This document shows positions 46,389 to 55,208 of a DNA stretch of 64,000 nucleotides, piece by piece. Within the stretch, counting starts at the first letter, position 1; each line of letters begins with the position of its first letter. The position numbers and the translations under genes are program-made. The stretch lies in the NCBI RefSeq assembly GCF_018866305.1, contig NZ_CP076456.1, forward strand, positions 1,364,001 through 1,428,000, written 5' to 3'. This stretch comes from Arthrobacter sunyaminii. Its GTDB lineage: Bacteria > Actinomycetota > Actinomycetes > Actinomycetales > Micrococcaceae. The notes below the pieces were generated by a model. It saw only the letters and a program-made list of their open reading frames with translations. It did not search any database and had not been told where the DNA came from.

Positions 46389-49307
46389 ATGGCCACTCGT
46401 ACTTCCCCTGCCGCGCGCGGCGGTGCTTCCGGCCGGACCACCAGCCGGAACGCCGGGGGCACCTCAGGAAAAAGCTCCGGCAAAACCCAGCCCCGGGGCA
46501 AGGCGACCGGCCGCTCCGGTACCGCCGGCAAAGCGCAGGCCGACGCCGAACAGGTGCCGCTTCCGCTGCGCGCGGTTCAGGGCGCTTGGATGGCAGTGGC
46601 CAGGCTCGCCGGTGCGGGCATCCGCAAACTCGGTGCCGACGTCAGTCCTGACCGCGACATCCGCCGGGACGGCACCGGATTCTTCCTGATTCTCACGGCG
46701 CTGGCCGTTGCCACGGTTGAGTGGTGGGCCCTGCGCGGTCCGGTGGCCGACATCATCCATGCCGGCGCGGCCGGCACCTTCGGCTGGATGGCCGTCGTCG
46801 TGCCCTTCCTGCTCCTTACCGGTGCCGTCAGGCTCTTCCGCTACCCGGAACGCCACCGCGCCAACAGCCGGATCAGCATCGGTTTGACCCTTATTCTTTT
46901 CGCCGGCTCCGGCATCACTCACATTGTGGGCGGTTCCCCCGCGCTTTCGGACGGATTTGACCGGCTGTGGGCTTCGGGCGGCATTGTCGGCTTCCTGGTG
47001 GCCGGACCGCTCTCTGCCGCGCTGACTGCGTGGCCGGTGGCGATCCTGCTCGGCTTCCTGGTGTTCGTGGGCCTGCTCATCATCACCGCCACGCCCTTCC
47101 GGCATATTCCGCTGCGCCTGCGGGGCCTGTATGAGCACCTCATGGGTCAGGACCTCGCCCCGGATGATCCCGAGGCACACGACCAGAGCTACCTCTACGA
47201 ACGGGACCGCCGCCCGGCGAAGGCACCGAAAAAGAAGTCACGGATGTTCGGCCGCAATGCCGAAGCCGGTGAGGAGATCCCCGTGGAAGGCTTCGCCGGG
47301 GACGAGGCATTCGAACGTGCCGTCCTGGCCGACGAAGACGAGGAAGCGGCAGCAGCGGCCAAAGCCGAGCCTGCCGTCCCGCCGGGAGTCCGCCGCCCCA
47401 CCCGGTCCGAACTGGCCACGCAGAAGATCCGCCGCGAGCAGGGACTCCCCGTGGACAACGTGTTCGACGGCGCCGAGCCGCCCACCGAAGCCATTGCCAT
47501 GGTCCCCGAAGCTGCCGAGACCCTTGCCGCCCCCGTACTGCCCGCGGTGCCGCCGGTTCCGGCACGCACGGTCCGGAACCTCACCCCGGCCACGCCCATT
47601 CCGCAGCGCACTGAACAGCTGCAGCTCTCGGGTGACGTGACCTACACGCTTCCGCCGTCCGAGTTCCTGCCCGCCGGTCCGCCGGCGAAGGAGCGCTCCG
47701 AAGCCAATGACGCCGTCGTCGACGCCCTGACCAACACGCTGGACCAGTTCAAGGTCGAAGCGCACGTTACCGGTTTCAGCCGCGGACCCACGGTCACCCG
47801 CTACGAAATCGAGCTGTCCCCGGGCACCAAGGTGGAGCGGGTCACCGCCCTGTCTAAGAATATTTCCTACGCCGTCGCCTCTTCGGACGTGCGCATCCTG
47901 TCTCCGATTCCGGGCAAGAGCGCCATCGGCATCGAAATCCCGAACGCGGACAAGGAAGTGGTGGCCCTGGGCGACGTGCTGCGCTCCAATGCCGCCCGCA
48001 AGACCGAACACCCGATGGTCATGGGTGTGGGCAAGGATGTGGAGGGCGGCTTCGTGGTTGCCAACCTCGCGAAGATGCCGCACCTGCTGGTGGCCGGTGC
48101 CACCGGTGCCGGTAAGTCCTCCTTCGTGAACTCCATGATCACCTCCATTCTTATGCGCTCCACCCCGGACGAAGTGCGCATGGTGATGGTGGACCCCAAG
48201 CGCGTGGAACTGACCGCCTACGAGGGCGTGCCGCACCTGATCACTCCGATCATCACCAATCCGAAGAAGGCCGCCGAGGCCCTGCAGTGGGTGGTCCGGG
48301 AAATGGACACCCGTTATGACGACCTTGCCAACTTCGGCTTCAAGCACATTGATGACTTCAACAAGGCCGTCAAGCTCGGGAAGGTCATTCCGCCGGCCGG
48401 GTCCAAGCGTGTGGTCAAGGCTTACCCGTACCTGCTGGTGATCGTTGACGAGCTCGCTGACCTGATGATGGTTGCCCCGCGCGACGTTGAAGATTCCATT
48501 GTGCGCATCACCCAGCTTGCCCGTGCAGCAGGCATCCACCTGGTGCTCGCAACGCAGCGCCCGTCCGTGGACGTGGTCACCGGACTGATTAAGGCGAACG
48601 TGCCTTCGCGCATGGCCTTTGCCACGTCGTCGGTCACCGACTCCCGCGTGGTCCTGGACCAGCCAGGTGCTGAAAAGCTGCTGGGCCAGGGTGACGCCCT
48701 GTTCCTGCCCATGGGCGCCAACAAGCCCATCCGCGTCCAGGGTGCCTGGGTCACCGAATCGGAAATCCACCGGGTGGTGGAGCATGTCAAGGGCCAGCTG
48801 GGCGCGGTCTACCGCGAAGACGTCACCGTCAGCGCGCCCAAAAAGCAGATCGAAGACGACATTGGCGACGACATGGATGTGCTGCTGCAGGCCACGGAAC
48901 TGGTGGTCACCACGCAGTTCGGTTCAACCTCCATGCTTCAGCGCAAGCTGCGTGTCGGTTTCGCCAAGGCCGGGCGCCTGATGGACCTGCTGGAGTCGCG
49001 CGGCGTCGTCGGGCCCTCCGAGGGCTCCAAGGCCCGCGACGTGCTGGTCAAGCCTGATGATCTGGCTGCCACGCTGGCGGCCATCAGCGGGGGAGAGGCC
49101 GCCGGCGGCCCCGGGGCCGCTGAAACCGCAGCGCTGGCGGAAAACGCCAACGTCAACCACGGCTTCGAACCCGGCTCTCCGGACGGCCCGGTTGACCTGG
49201 TGGCCCAGGATCTGGAGGGCCGGCAGCAGGCCACCGAGTATTACGACGGCGAAGGCGGCGACGAAGACGGCGGATCCGAGGACGCGTGGAGTCTGACCGG
49301 GCGCTGA
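46389..49307 (+). CDS. ftsK: DNA translocase FtsK/SpoIIIE
   Basis: 972 residues. It pumps DNA during chromosome segregation at the septum. A basic Ser/Thr/Gly-rich N-terminus (1-70) is followed by four hydrophobic segments (about 95-225), a variable linker, and the motor. The motor has Walker A GATGAGKS (570-577), Walker B in LLVIVDELADLMM and ATQRPSVDVVTGLIKAN. The C-terminal gamma winged helix (about 835-905) recognises polar DNA sequences. The ATG at 46389 is chosen because upstream codons of the open frame lie inside rnj. Confidence 0.96.
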   Translation: MATRTSPAARGGASGRTTSRNAGGTSGKSSGKTQPRGKATGRSGTAGKAQADAEQVPLPLRAVQGAWMAVARLAGAGIRKLGADVSPDRDIRRDGTGFFLILTALAVATVEWWALRGPVADIIHAGAAGTFGWMAVVVPFLLLTGAVRLFRYPERHRANSRISIGLTLILFAGSGITHIVGGSPALSDGFDRLWASGGIVGFLVAGPLSAALTAWPVAILLGFLVFVGLLIITATPFRHIPLRLRGLYEHLMGQDLAPDDPEAHDQSYLYERDRRPAKAPKKKSRMFGRNAEAGEEIPVEGFAGDEAFERAVLADEDEEAAAAAKAEPAVPPGVRRPTRSELATQKIRREQGLPVDNVFDGAEPPTEAIAMVPEAAETLAAPVLPAVPPVPARTVRNLTPATPIPQRTEQLQLSGDVTYTLPPSEFLPAGPPAKERSEANDAVVDALTNTLDQFKVEAHVTGFSRGPTVTRYEIELSPGTKVERVTALSKNISYAVASSDVRILSPIPGKSAIGIEIPNADKEVVALGDVLRSNAARKTEHPMVMGVGKDVEGGFVVANLAKMPHLLVAGATGAGKSSFVNSMITSILMRSTPDEVRMVMVDPKRVELTAYEGVPHLITPIITNPKKAAEALQWVVREMDTRYDDLANFGFKHIDDFNKAVKLGKVIPPAGSKRVVKAYPYLLVIVDELADLMMVAPRDVEDSIVRITQLARAAGIHLVLATQRPSVDVVTGLIKANVPSRMAFATSSVTDSRVVLDQPGAEKLLGQGDALFLPMGANKPIRVQGAWVTESEIHRVVEHVKGQLGAVYREDVTVSAPKKQIEDDIGDDMDVLLQATELVVTTQFGSTSMLQRKLRVGFAKAGRLMDLLESRGVVGPSEGSKARDVLVKPDDLAATLAAISGGEAAGGPGAAETAALAENANVNHGFEPGSPDGPVDLVAQDLEGRQQATEYYDGEGGDEDGGSEDAWSLTGR

Positions 49308-49321
49308 ATCCCCGCTAGGCT
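49293..49321 (+). promoter_or_regulatory. Promoter for pgsA (leaderless)
   Basis: CTGACC (49293-49298) and TAGGCT (49316-49321) are 17 bp apart, and the -10 ends 6 nt before GTG 49328. Confidence 0.5.
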
Positions 49322-49327
49322 GGAAGC

Positions 49328-49930
49328 GTGAGCAACTCTTCTACCGGGAACGCCCCCCTTCTGAACATCGCCAACGTACTGACGGTCGTGCGGATCCTGA
49401 TGGTTCCGCTTTTCATCTGGCTCCTGCTGGCGGATGACGGCCGCCATGGTCTGTACCGCTGGCTGGCGGTGGCCACATTCGCCGTCGCCATCTATACCGA
49501 CAAGCTGGACGGCGATCTCGCCCGCAGCCGGGGCCTGATCACCGACTTCGGCAAGATCGCAGACCCGATTGCGGACAAACTGCTGATCGGCTCGGCCCTT
49601 GTCATGTTGTCGGCGCTGGGTGAGCTCTGGTGGTGGGTCACCATTGTGATCCTGGTCCGCGAAATCGGCATCACGCTGATGCGGTTCGTGGTGATCCGTT
49701 ACGGCGTCATGGCGGCGTCGCGCGGAGGCAAGCTGAAAACCGTGATCCAGACTCTCGCGATCTTCCTGTACCTGCTGCCGCTGACAACGTGGCTTGGCAG
49801 CTGGGCCTGGTGGATCAGCGCCGTCGTGATGGCCGCCGCTCTGGTGGTCACAGTGGTCACGGGTATTGATTACGTCATCAAGGCAGTCCAGCTGCGCCGG
49901 AGTGCGCTGCAGAACCCGGGCGGCCGGTGA
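49328..49930 (+). CDS. pgsA: CDP-diacylglycerol-glycerol-3-phosphate 3-phosphatidyltransferase
   Basis: 200 residues with five to six hydrophobic segments. It makes phosphatidylglycerol phosphate in the membrane. The CDP-alcohol phosphotransferase motif D-G-x2-A-R-x8-G-x3-D-x3-D is present (LDGDLARSRGLITDFGKIAD, then PIAD). The N-terminus NIANVLTVVRILMVPLFIWLL is also typical. The stop overlaps the cinA start by 4 nt. Confidence 0.94.
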   Translation: MSNSSTGNAPLLNIANVLTVVRILMVPLFIWLLLADDGRHGLYRWLAVATFAVAIYTDKLDGDLARSRGLITDFGKIADPIADKLLIGSALVMLSALGELWWWVTIVILVREIGITLMRFVVIRYGVMAASRGGKLKTVIQTLAIFLYLLPLTTWLGSWAWWISAVVMAAALVVTVVTGIDYVIKAVQLRRSALQNPGGR

Positions 49931-50427
49931 CGCTGCCCGGCGGCACGGCTGGAACCGCCGATGCTGCAGCGGTGGTGCGCGCCGCCTCGGCGGCAGGACT
50001 GACCCTGGCCACCGCCGAGTCACTGACTGCCGGCATGGTGGCCGCCGAACTCGGCACCGTCCCCGGGGTGTCCGCCGTTCTGGCCGGCGGAGTGGTGGCT
50101 TACTCGAACGCCGTGAAGCACAAAGCCCTGGGGGTCGACGCTGAGCTTTTGGCTGCCGCAGGTTCGGTCGACGCCGAGGTGGCCCGCCAAATGGCCGACG
50201 GCGTGCGCCGCGCCCTGGAGGCGGACGTGGCAGTGTCCACCACTGGAGTTGCGGGGCCCGAACCGCACGACGGGAAGCCTGTGGGCTGTGTGTTTATCGC
50301 CGTCGTATCCGCTGAACGGACCCTGGTCGAAGAATATTTGTTTTTAGGCGACAGAGCAGCCATCCGACGGCAAACACGTGACGAAGCACTGTTACTGCTT
50401 GCCCGGGTTCTGTCGGACCGGCCATGA
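49927..50427 (+). CDS. cinA: CinA family protein (nicotinamide-nucleotide amidase type)
   Basis: 166 residues, equal to the stand-alone CinA C-terminal domain, which deamidates nicotinamide mononucleotide in pyridine nucleotide salvage (PncC). Motifs: LATAESLTAGMVAAELG with the catalytic Ser, GGVVAYSNAVKHKALGV, and STTGVAGPEP. The N-terminal MoaB-like domain of full CinA is absent, as usual in actinobacteria. The order pgsA-cinA-clgR is conserved. Confidence 0.93.
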   Translation: MTLPGGTAGTADAAAVVRAASAAGLTLATAESLTAGMVAAELGTVPGVSAVLAGGVVAYSNAVKHKALGVDAELLAAAGSVDAEVARQMADGVRRALEADVAVSTTGVAGPEPHDGKPVGCVFIAVVSAERTLVEEYLFLGDRAAIRRQTRDEALLLLARVLSDRP

Positions 50428-50673
50428 TGGGGATCTGACACAGGGCAATCGGTGCCGGGAACAAAACCCGGGGGAGCTGAGTTGTTAGTATCAGGAACCA
50501 CCAAGGTTTCCCGATTACGATCTTTAGATATCTGCGGTACACCCGCAGTCGGACCACACATAGGGAGCAGGACGATACAGATGGTTAAGCAACCCGTATC
50601 CGTGAACGGCGTTATTCGCTGGCGGGATGTAGGGTTGGCGGAAGATGCACACCGGGAACCAAAGGAGCGCAAA

Positions 50674-51006
50674 ATGGTTGTTCTTCGTCATGAAATTGGC
50701 GACGTACTGCGCGATGTCCGCCAGCGTCAGGGCCGTACCCTGCGCGAGGTGTCACACAGCGCACGCGTTTCACTTGGTTACCTCAGCGAGGTGGAGCGAG
50801 GCCAAAAGGAAGCATCATCAGAACTTCTGTCCTCTATTTGCACCGCGCTTGATGTGCCCTTGTCCCTGATGCTTCGTGAGGTCAGTGACCGGGTGGCGAC
50901 TGCAGAAGGCGTCGCCATACCCGATACCGTGCCGTCGGAATTCTCGCGCGAGTTTGCCCGCGATTTCCCGGAGGACATGGCTCGGGACCTGGCCCGCACT
51001 CCGTAG
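50674..51006 (+). CDS. clgR: Helix-turn-helix regulator ClgR
   Basis: 110 residues from ATG 50674 (AAAGGAG 6 nt upstream). The XRE-type helix-turn-helix is near identical to Clg[38 protein letters not shown], then [17 protein letters not shown]. ClgR activates clp protease and stress genes in actinobacteria. The frame is open to 50452, but only this start has a good ribosome site; the 246-bp leader after cinA may hold stress-controlled promoters. I looked for a ClgR box in the leader and found no convincing one. Confidence 0.94.
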   Translation: MVVLRHEIGDVLRDVRQRQGRTLREVSHSARVSLGYLSEVERGQKEASSELLSSICTALDVPLSLMLREVSDRVATAEGVAIPDTVPSEFSREFARDFPEDMARDLARTP

Positions 51007-51057
51007 ACCTACATCCGCAGTGCTGCCGCTCCATCGGGCAGCCTGCCCAGTGCCAAG

Positions 51058-51091
51058 AAAAAGACCCCGCCGTTTCGGCGGGGTCTTTTTT
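51058..51091. terminator. Bidirectional intrinsic terminator between clgR and the MarR gene
   Basis: A 15-bp stem (51058-51072 with 51076-51090) and 3-nt loop, with A-run on one side and TTTTTT on the other, works in both directions. Confidence 0.9.
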
Positions 51092-51140
51092 GCCGTTCAG
51101 CGGCCGTTGAGCCAGCACTGGCTCGGTTTCCGGGCAGCCA

Positions 51141-51614
51141 TTACCGTTCGCGGGCGTAGGAGTGGTTGAGCTTGGTCAGCAGTGACCCCAGCTGCTCCAG
51201 CTCCTCATCATCCCAATCCTCCAGCAGTGTCCGGAACAACTCTTTGCGGGCCGACTGTGTCTTGGCCAGCGCCTCTGAGCCTGCAGGGGTGAGAGAGATG
51301 GACTGGGCGCGGCCGTCCAGCGGGTCAGCGTGCTTCTGGACCAGGCCAAGCGATTCCAGCATGACAATCTGGCGGCTCACGGACGGCTTGCCGATGCCGA
51401 TGCTGGCGGCAATGTCCGTTAGCCGCATGTCCTGCTGCTTCTGCAGCAGGACCAACAGTCCGTAGGCTGCCGGTTCCATATCCGGATGCACCTCGCGGGC
51501 CACCTTGTAGGAGTTGGACCGCGCCCGGCGCCACAACACCGAGAGGGCCTGCTCCAAGGTGTCGATGGCCGCTTCATGGTGCCGTGCTTCTGGGGAAGAT
51601 TCCTGCTCGGTCAT
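51141..51614 (-). CDS. MarR family transcriptional regulator
   Basis: 157 residues from ATG 51614 (an ATG at 51623 adds three residues). The winged-helix signature is present: LLVLLQKQQDMRLTDIAASIGIGKPSVSRQI, split by helix, then LVQKHADPLDGRAQSISLTPAG, the wing. The ligand is unknown. It diverges from the DUF3046 gene across 42 bp. The TAGAAT 7 nt upstream of 51614 suggests a leaderless message. Confidence 0.88.
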   Translation of the reverse strand: MTEQESSPEARHHEAAIDTLEQALSVLWRRARSNSYKVAREVHPDMEPAAYGLLVLLQKQQDMRLTDIAASIGIGKPSVSRQIVMLESLGLVQKHADPLDGRAQSISLTPAGSEALAKTQSARKELFRTLLEDWDDEELEQLGSLLTKLNHSYARER

Positions 51615-51621
51615 GGTCTCC

Positions 51622-51627
51622 ATTCTA
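51622..51627 (-). promoter_or_regulatory. -10 hexamer for the MarR gene
   Basis: On the minus strand TAGAAT ends 7 nt before ATG 51614. This favours 51614 over 51623 as the start, since the upstream ATG overlaps the hexamer. Confidence 0.45.
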
Positions 51628-51656
51628 GAGGCGCATGGACGTGAGAAGATTAAGCG

Positions 51657-51878
51657 ATGCGACTCAGTGATTTCTGGCGGCTCATGGATGATGAGTTTGG
51701 GCCGGCCTACTCAAGGGTGCTTGCCGCGGACCTCGTGCTCGGCTCCCTTGGCGGCAGGACGGCAACGGAAGCCCTCAGCGGGGGTATCGAACCGAAGGCT
51801 GTCTGGCTGGCGGTCTGTGATGTCCAGGATGTCCCGGCGGAACGACGCTTGGGGCGGGACATCCAGCCCAAGAAATGA
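51657..51878 (+). CDS. DUF3046 domain protein
   Basis: 73 residues, the usual length of DUF3046 proteins. The N-terminus MRLSDFWRLMDDEFG, the block YSRVLAADLVLGSLGGRTA and the end VWLAVCDVQDVP match the family, which is found just before recA in many actinobacteria. No function is established for the family to my knowledge. Confidence 0.88.
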   Translation: MRLSDFWRLMDDEFGPAYSRVLAADLVLGSLGGRTATEALSGGIEPKAVWLAVCDVQDVPAERRLGRDIQPKK

Positions 51879-51918
51879 GGCTGGCCGCGTTAAAGGCGGG
51901 ACACGCCGAAGCGGATAT

Positions 51919-51934
51919 TCGAATACCTGTTCGG
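51919..51934. promoter_or_regulatory. SOS (LexA) box upstream of recA
   Basis: TCGAAT-ACCT-GTTCGG matches the actinobacterial/Gram-positive LexA operator (TCGAAC-N4-GTTCGA) with one mismatch per half. It lies about 165 bp before recA; a TAAGCT (51942-51947) just downstream could be the -10. The rest of the 219-bp spacer holds no gene. Confidence 0.7.
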
Positions 51935-52097
51935 ATGAGGATAAGCTCCTACACAGGGGCGACACGACCGCAAAACTGCCCCTGATATCCCCACGGCAGT
52001 CCGCTCCGCTGTTTTGTCAGTGCCGCCGCTTATGGTCGTAGGTGAGCAGGACAACCGGCCTCCGGGCCACGTAAAACCACAACAACCGAGGTGAAGA

Positions 52098-53156
52098 ATG
52101 GCAGCAGCAGTCGACCGCGCAAAGGCACTTGAAGCAGCGCTGGCCCAAATCGATAAGCAGTACGGCAAGGGCTCGATCATGCGGCTTGGAGACGAGGTCC
52201 GCGCTCCGGCAGAGACCATCTCCACCAGTTCGATCGCCTTGGACCTGGCACTTGGCATAGGCGGGCTTCCCCGCGGCCGCGTCGTGGAGATCTACGGCCC
52301 GGAATCCTCGGGTAAGACAACCCTGGCGCTGCACGTTGTTGCCAACGCACAGAAGAACGGCGGCATTGCCGCGTTCATCGATGCCGAGCATGCCCTGGAT
52401 CCCATCTACGCTGCACGGCTCGGCGTGGATACGGACTCGCTGCTGGTGTCCCAGCCGGACACCGGTGAGCAGGCACTGGAAATCATGGACATGCTGATCG
52501 GTTCCGGTTCGGTTGACGTAGTGGTTATCGACTCCGTGGCCGCACTGGTTCCGCGTGCGGAAATTGAGGGCGACATGGGCGACAGCCATGTGGGCCTGCA
52601 GGCCCGGCTCATGAGCCAGGCACTGCGCAAGATCGCCGGACGGTTGAGCCACACCAACACCACGGCCATCTTCATCAACCAGCTCCGCGAAAAAATCGGT
52701 GTCATGTTCGGCAGCCCGGAAACCACCACGGGTGGTAAGGCGCTGAAGTTCTATGCCTCCGTGCGCATCGATGTCCGGCGCATCGAGACGCTCAAGGAAG
52801 GTACGGTTCCGGTGGGCAATCGAACCCGCGCCAAGATCGTCAAGAACAAAATGGCCCCGCCGTTCAAACAGGCTGAGTTCGACATCATCTACGGCACGGG
52901 AATCTCCCGTGAGGGTGGACTGATCGACATGGGCGTGGAGCACGGCTTCGTGAAGAAGTCCGGCGCCTGGTTCACGTACGACGGTGATCAGCTGGGCCAG
53001 GGCAAGGAAAATGCCCGCAAGTTCCTGCGCGACAACCCGGAACTGACCGATGAGCTGGAGCGCCGCCTGCGTGAAAAGCTGGGCATTGACGGACCGGCTA
53101 CCGAGGAAGCTCCTGCAGCGGAAGCGAAGCTCAAGGCCGTTCCGAAGAACTCCTAG
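52098..53156 (+). CDS. recA: Recombinase RecA
   Basis: 352 residues. RecA forms filaments on single-stranded DNA, drives recombination and triggers LexA self-cleavage. Walker A GPESSGKT spans 67-74; [15 protein letters not shown] (Walker B), the L1/L2 loop regions and [14 protein letters not shown] are present, and no intein interrupts it. The ATG is preceded by GAGGTGAAG. recX follows 6 nt later. Confidence 0.99.
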   Translation: MAAAVDRAKALEAALAQIDKQYGKGSIMRLGDEVRAPAETISTSSIALDLALGIGGLPRGRVVEIYGPESSGKTTLALHVVANAQKNGGIAAFIDAEHALDPIYAARLGVDTDSLLVSQPDTGEQALEIMDMLIGSGSVDVVVIDSVAALVPRAEIEGDMGDSHVGLQARLMSQALRKIAGRLSHTNTTAIFINQLREKIGVMFGSPETTTGGKALKFYASVRIDVRRIETLKEGTVPVGNRTRAKIVKNKMAPPFKQAEFDIIYGTGISREGGLIDMGVEHGFVKKSGAWFTYDGDQLGQGKENARKFLRDNPELTDELERRLREKLGIDGPATEEAPAAEAKLKAVPKNS

Positions 53157-53162
53157 GCATTC

Positions 53163-53744
53163 GTGCAGCAGCAAACCAGTGGATTTCCCCCGGCAGGCGG
53201 TTCGCCGGGGGAGCCGGACGCGAAGCCGCGGGAGCAACCGCGTGACCCGTACGGTGCTGCCCGCACCATTGTCCTGCGGCAGCTGACGAGTGCCCCGAAG
53301 AGCCGGCACCAGCTGGCGGTGAAGCTGGCCGAAAAGGACATCCCCCAGGACGTTGCACAGGCGGTACTGGACCGTTTTGAGGAAGTTCGGCTCGTGGACG
53401 ACGCTGAGTTTGCCCGCATGTGGGTGGACAGCCGGTCGCGTTCCAAGTCCCTCGCACGTGGTGCGCTGAAGCGTGAACTTGCCGAGAAGGGCATTTCGGG
53501 GGAGCTGGCAGCAGAAGCCCTGGAGCAGGTCAGCGATGAGGATGAGTTGGAAGCTGCCCGGACGCTGGCGCGCAGGAAGCTGCAGCCCTCAGTGGACCTG
53601 ACGGATCGGGCAGCCCGGGACAAGCAGGCAAAGCGGCTGGTCTCCATGCTCGCCCGCAAGGGGTACTCGCCGTCGGTGGGGTACCGCGTGGTCAACGAGA
53701 TCATCGGTGACGTCCTTGAAGAGCGCCCCGAGGACGAGTGGTAG
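53163..53744 (+). CDS. recX: Regulatory protein RecX
   Basis: 193 residues. RecX binds RecA filaments and limits their activity. After a Pro/Gly-rich N-terminus (1-35) the triple-helix repeats appear: AARTIVLRQLTSAPKSRHQLAVKL split by turns, VDDAEFARMWVDSRS, LARGALKRELAEKGIS, and the third repeat ending KGYSPSVGYRVV. GTG 53163 follows the recA stop closely, so its level depends on recA transcription. Confidence 0.93.
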   Translation: MQQQTSGFPPAGGSPGEPDAKPREQPRDPYGAARTIVLRQLTSAPKSRHQLAVKLAEKDIPQDVAQAVLDRFEEVRLVDDAEFARMWVDSRSRSKSLARGALKRELAEKGISGELAAEALEQVSDEDELEAARTLARRKLQPSVDLTDRAARDKQAKRLVSMLARKGYSPSVGYRVVNEIIGDVLEERPEDEW

Positions 53745-53774
53745 GAAACCTGCGGGAATCCTGAGGCGGTGCCG

Positions 53775-53780
53775 TATGCT
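53775..53780 (+). promoter_or_regulatory. Candidate -10 hexamer before the first secreted protein
   Basis: TATGCT ends 8 nt before ATG 53789, with no ribosome-binding site, within the 44-bp spacer after recX. Confidence 0.35.
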
Positions 53781-53788
53781 GGGCCACG

Positions 53789-55126
53789 ATGTTGACTCTG
53801 TTGCTGCCGGGCAAGAAGTTCACTCGTCTTTCCCTGGGTTCCGCCGTGCTGGTCGGGGTGCTTGCCGCCTCGGCCTTCAGTGCTGTGCCTGCCTCCGGTA
53901 CAGAGTTTCCCTCGTGGGAGCAGGTGGAGCAGGCCAAGCGCAGCGTTGAATCCAAAGCAGCGCAGGCCGCTGAAATTGAAGCTCTCCTCGGTAAACTGTC
54001 GGCCGAGGCGGGAAGCCTGGGAACCAAAGCCGTACAGGCCTCGGCAAATCATCAGCGTGCCGTGGACGAGGCAGAGATCAACAGCCGGGCCGTCGAAGTA
54101 CTTTCGGCCCAGAGGCTGGAAGCGTCCCGGACTGCTTCGGAGCTGACCGGACAGATGGGCGCACTGGCGGCGCAGACGTACAAGACGGGCGGAATGGATT
54201 CCAGCCTGCTCTTGCTGCTGGATGCCGATGCCGCGGTGGGGGCCATGGACCGGCTCACCACGCTGCAGAGTATTTCCGGCCGCACTGACAGCCTCCAGCT
54301 GCAGGCCGCCTCGGCTGCGCAGGTGCTGGGCAGCCTTGAGGAGCGTGAAGCTGCCGCCCTGGACAGCCGGGAAGAATCAGTTGCCGCGTCCCTGCAGCTG
54401 GCTGCTGAGGCGCAAACAGCTGCGGCTGCAGCTGACAAGGCAGTACAAGATGCCCAGGAGCGCAGCACCGTGCTGCTCGAGCAGCTCGCCGAGCTGCGGG
54501 ACAGCAGTGTGCAGGCCGAAGCGCAGCGGCTAAGGGGGCTTCAGGCCGAAGAGACCTATCGCGCGCAGCAGGAAGCGCGGGCCGCCGAAGAAGCCGCCAG
54601 GGAGGCTGAAGAAAACGACGCCGGAGACAGCAGCGGCAGGAATCCGGCTCCGCCGCCCGGTAAAACTGAGCCCGATCCGGTGATTAATCCCACTCCGCTG
54701 CCTCAGGTCCCAGCACCCCAACCAGCACCGCTGCCACCTCCTGCACCATCTGCTCCTCCAGTCCCACAGCCTGCTCCCGTACCGGATCCGCTGCCCGTGC
54801 CCTCTCCCGGGCCGGTTGACGACCCGGTCGCCGCCCAGGCCTACGCTGCCGGACGGCTGGCCGGCTATGGCTGGGGACAGGATCAGTTTCGGTGTCTGGT
54901 GAACCTGTGGCAGCGGGAGTCCGGCTGGCGGACCAGCGCAAATAACCCCTACAGCGGGGCGTACGGGATTCCCCAGTCACTGCCCGGAGACAAGATGGCC
55001 AGCGTTGGTGCAGACTGGCGCACCAACTATCGGACCCAGATCGAGTGGGGTCTGGGGTACATCAGCTCCCGGTACGGCAGCCCCTGTGCCGCTTGGCAGC
55101 ACTCCGAAGACAAAGGGTGGTATTGA
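53789..55126 (+). CDS. Secreted coiled-coil protein with C-terminal lysozyme-like domain
   Basis: 445 residues. A signal peptide (about 1-38) is followed by a long coiled coil (about 45-290) like the N-terminal domain of PcsB/RipA-type peptidoglycan hydrolases. A Pro-rich spacer (about 285-340) leads to a C-terminal domain of about 95 residues: a Cys pair (FRCLVNLW and GSPCAAW), a Glu in WQRESGW, and YSGAYGIPQSLPG, ending in GWY. This is the transglycosylase/aggregation-promoting-factor type of domain. The Glu is the likely acid if it is catalytic. The following gene shares it. Confidence 0.78.
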   Translation: MLTLLLPGKKFTRLSLGSAVLVGVLAASAFSAVPASGTEFPSWEQVEQAKRSVESKAAQAAEIEALLGKLSAEAGSLGTKAVQASANHQRAVDEAEINSRAVEVLSAQRLEASRTASELTGQMGALAAQTYKTGGMDSSLLLLLDADAAVGAMDRLTTLQSISGRTDSLQLQAASAAQVLGSLEEREAAALDSREESVAASLQLAAEAQTAAAAADKAVQDAQERSTVLLEQLAELRDSSVQAEAQRLRGLQAEETYRAQQEARAAEEAAREAEENDAGDSSGRNPAPPPGKTEPDPVINPTPLPQVPAPQPAPLPPPAPSAPPVPQPAPVPDPLPVPSPGPVDDPVAAQAYAAGRLAGYGWGQDQFRCLVNLWQRESGWRTSANNPYSGAYGIPQSLPGDKMASVGADWRTNYRTQIEWGLGYISSRYGSPCAAWQHSEDKGWY

Positions 55127-55184
55127 ACCCGTTAGCGACACGCATGTCAAGTGGATCGTTATGCAATTGAGATAGCCGCTCAGG

Positions 55185-55200
55185 GACGGTCGTTACCGTC
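55185..55200. other. Short palindrome before the second secreted protein gene
   Basis: GACGGT-CGTT-ACCGTC, a perfect 6-bp dyad with 4-bp gap, ends 8 bp before ATG 55209. It may be an operator or an mRNA hairpin over the ribosome site; the 82-bp spacer is too short for a c-di-AMP riboswitch. Confidence 0.4.
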
Positions 55201-55208
55201 TCGGTTCT

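Noticed and set aside
50428..50673. ClgR self-binding box in the clgR leader
   Set aside because: A CGC-containing segment near 50615 does not have the spacing of the known ClgR motif.
55127..55208. c-di-AMP (ydaO) riboswitch before the second secreted protein
   Set aside because: Such switches precede peptidoglycan hydrolases in actinobacteria, but this spacer is too short and lacks the conserved core.
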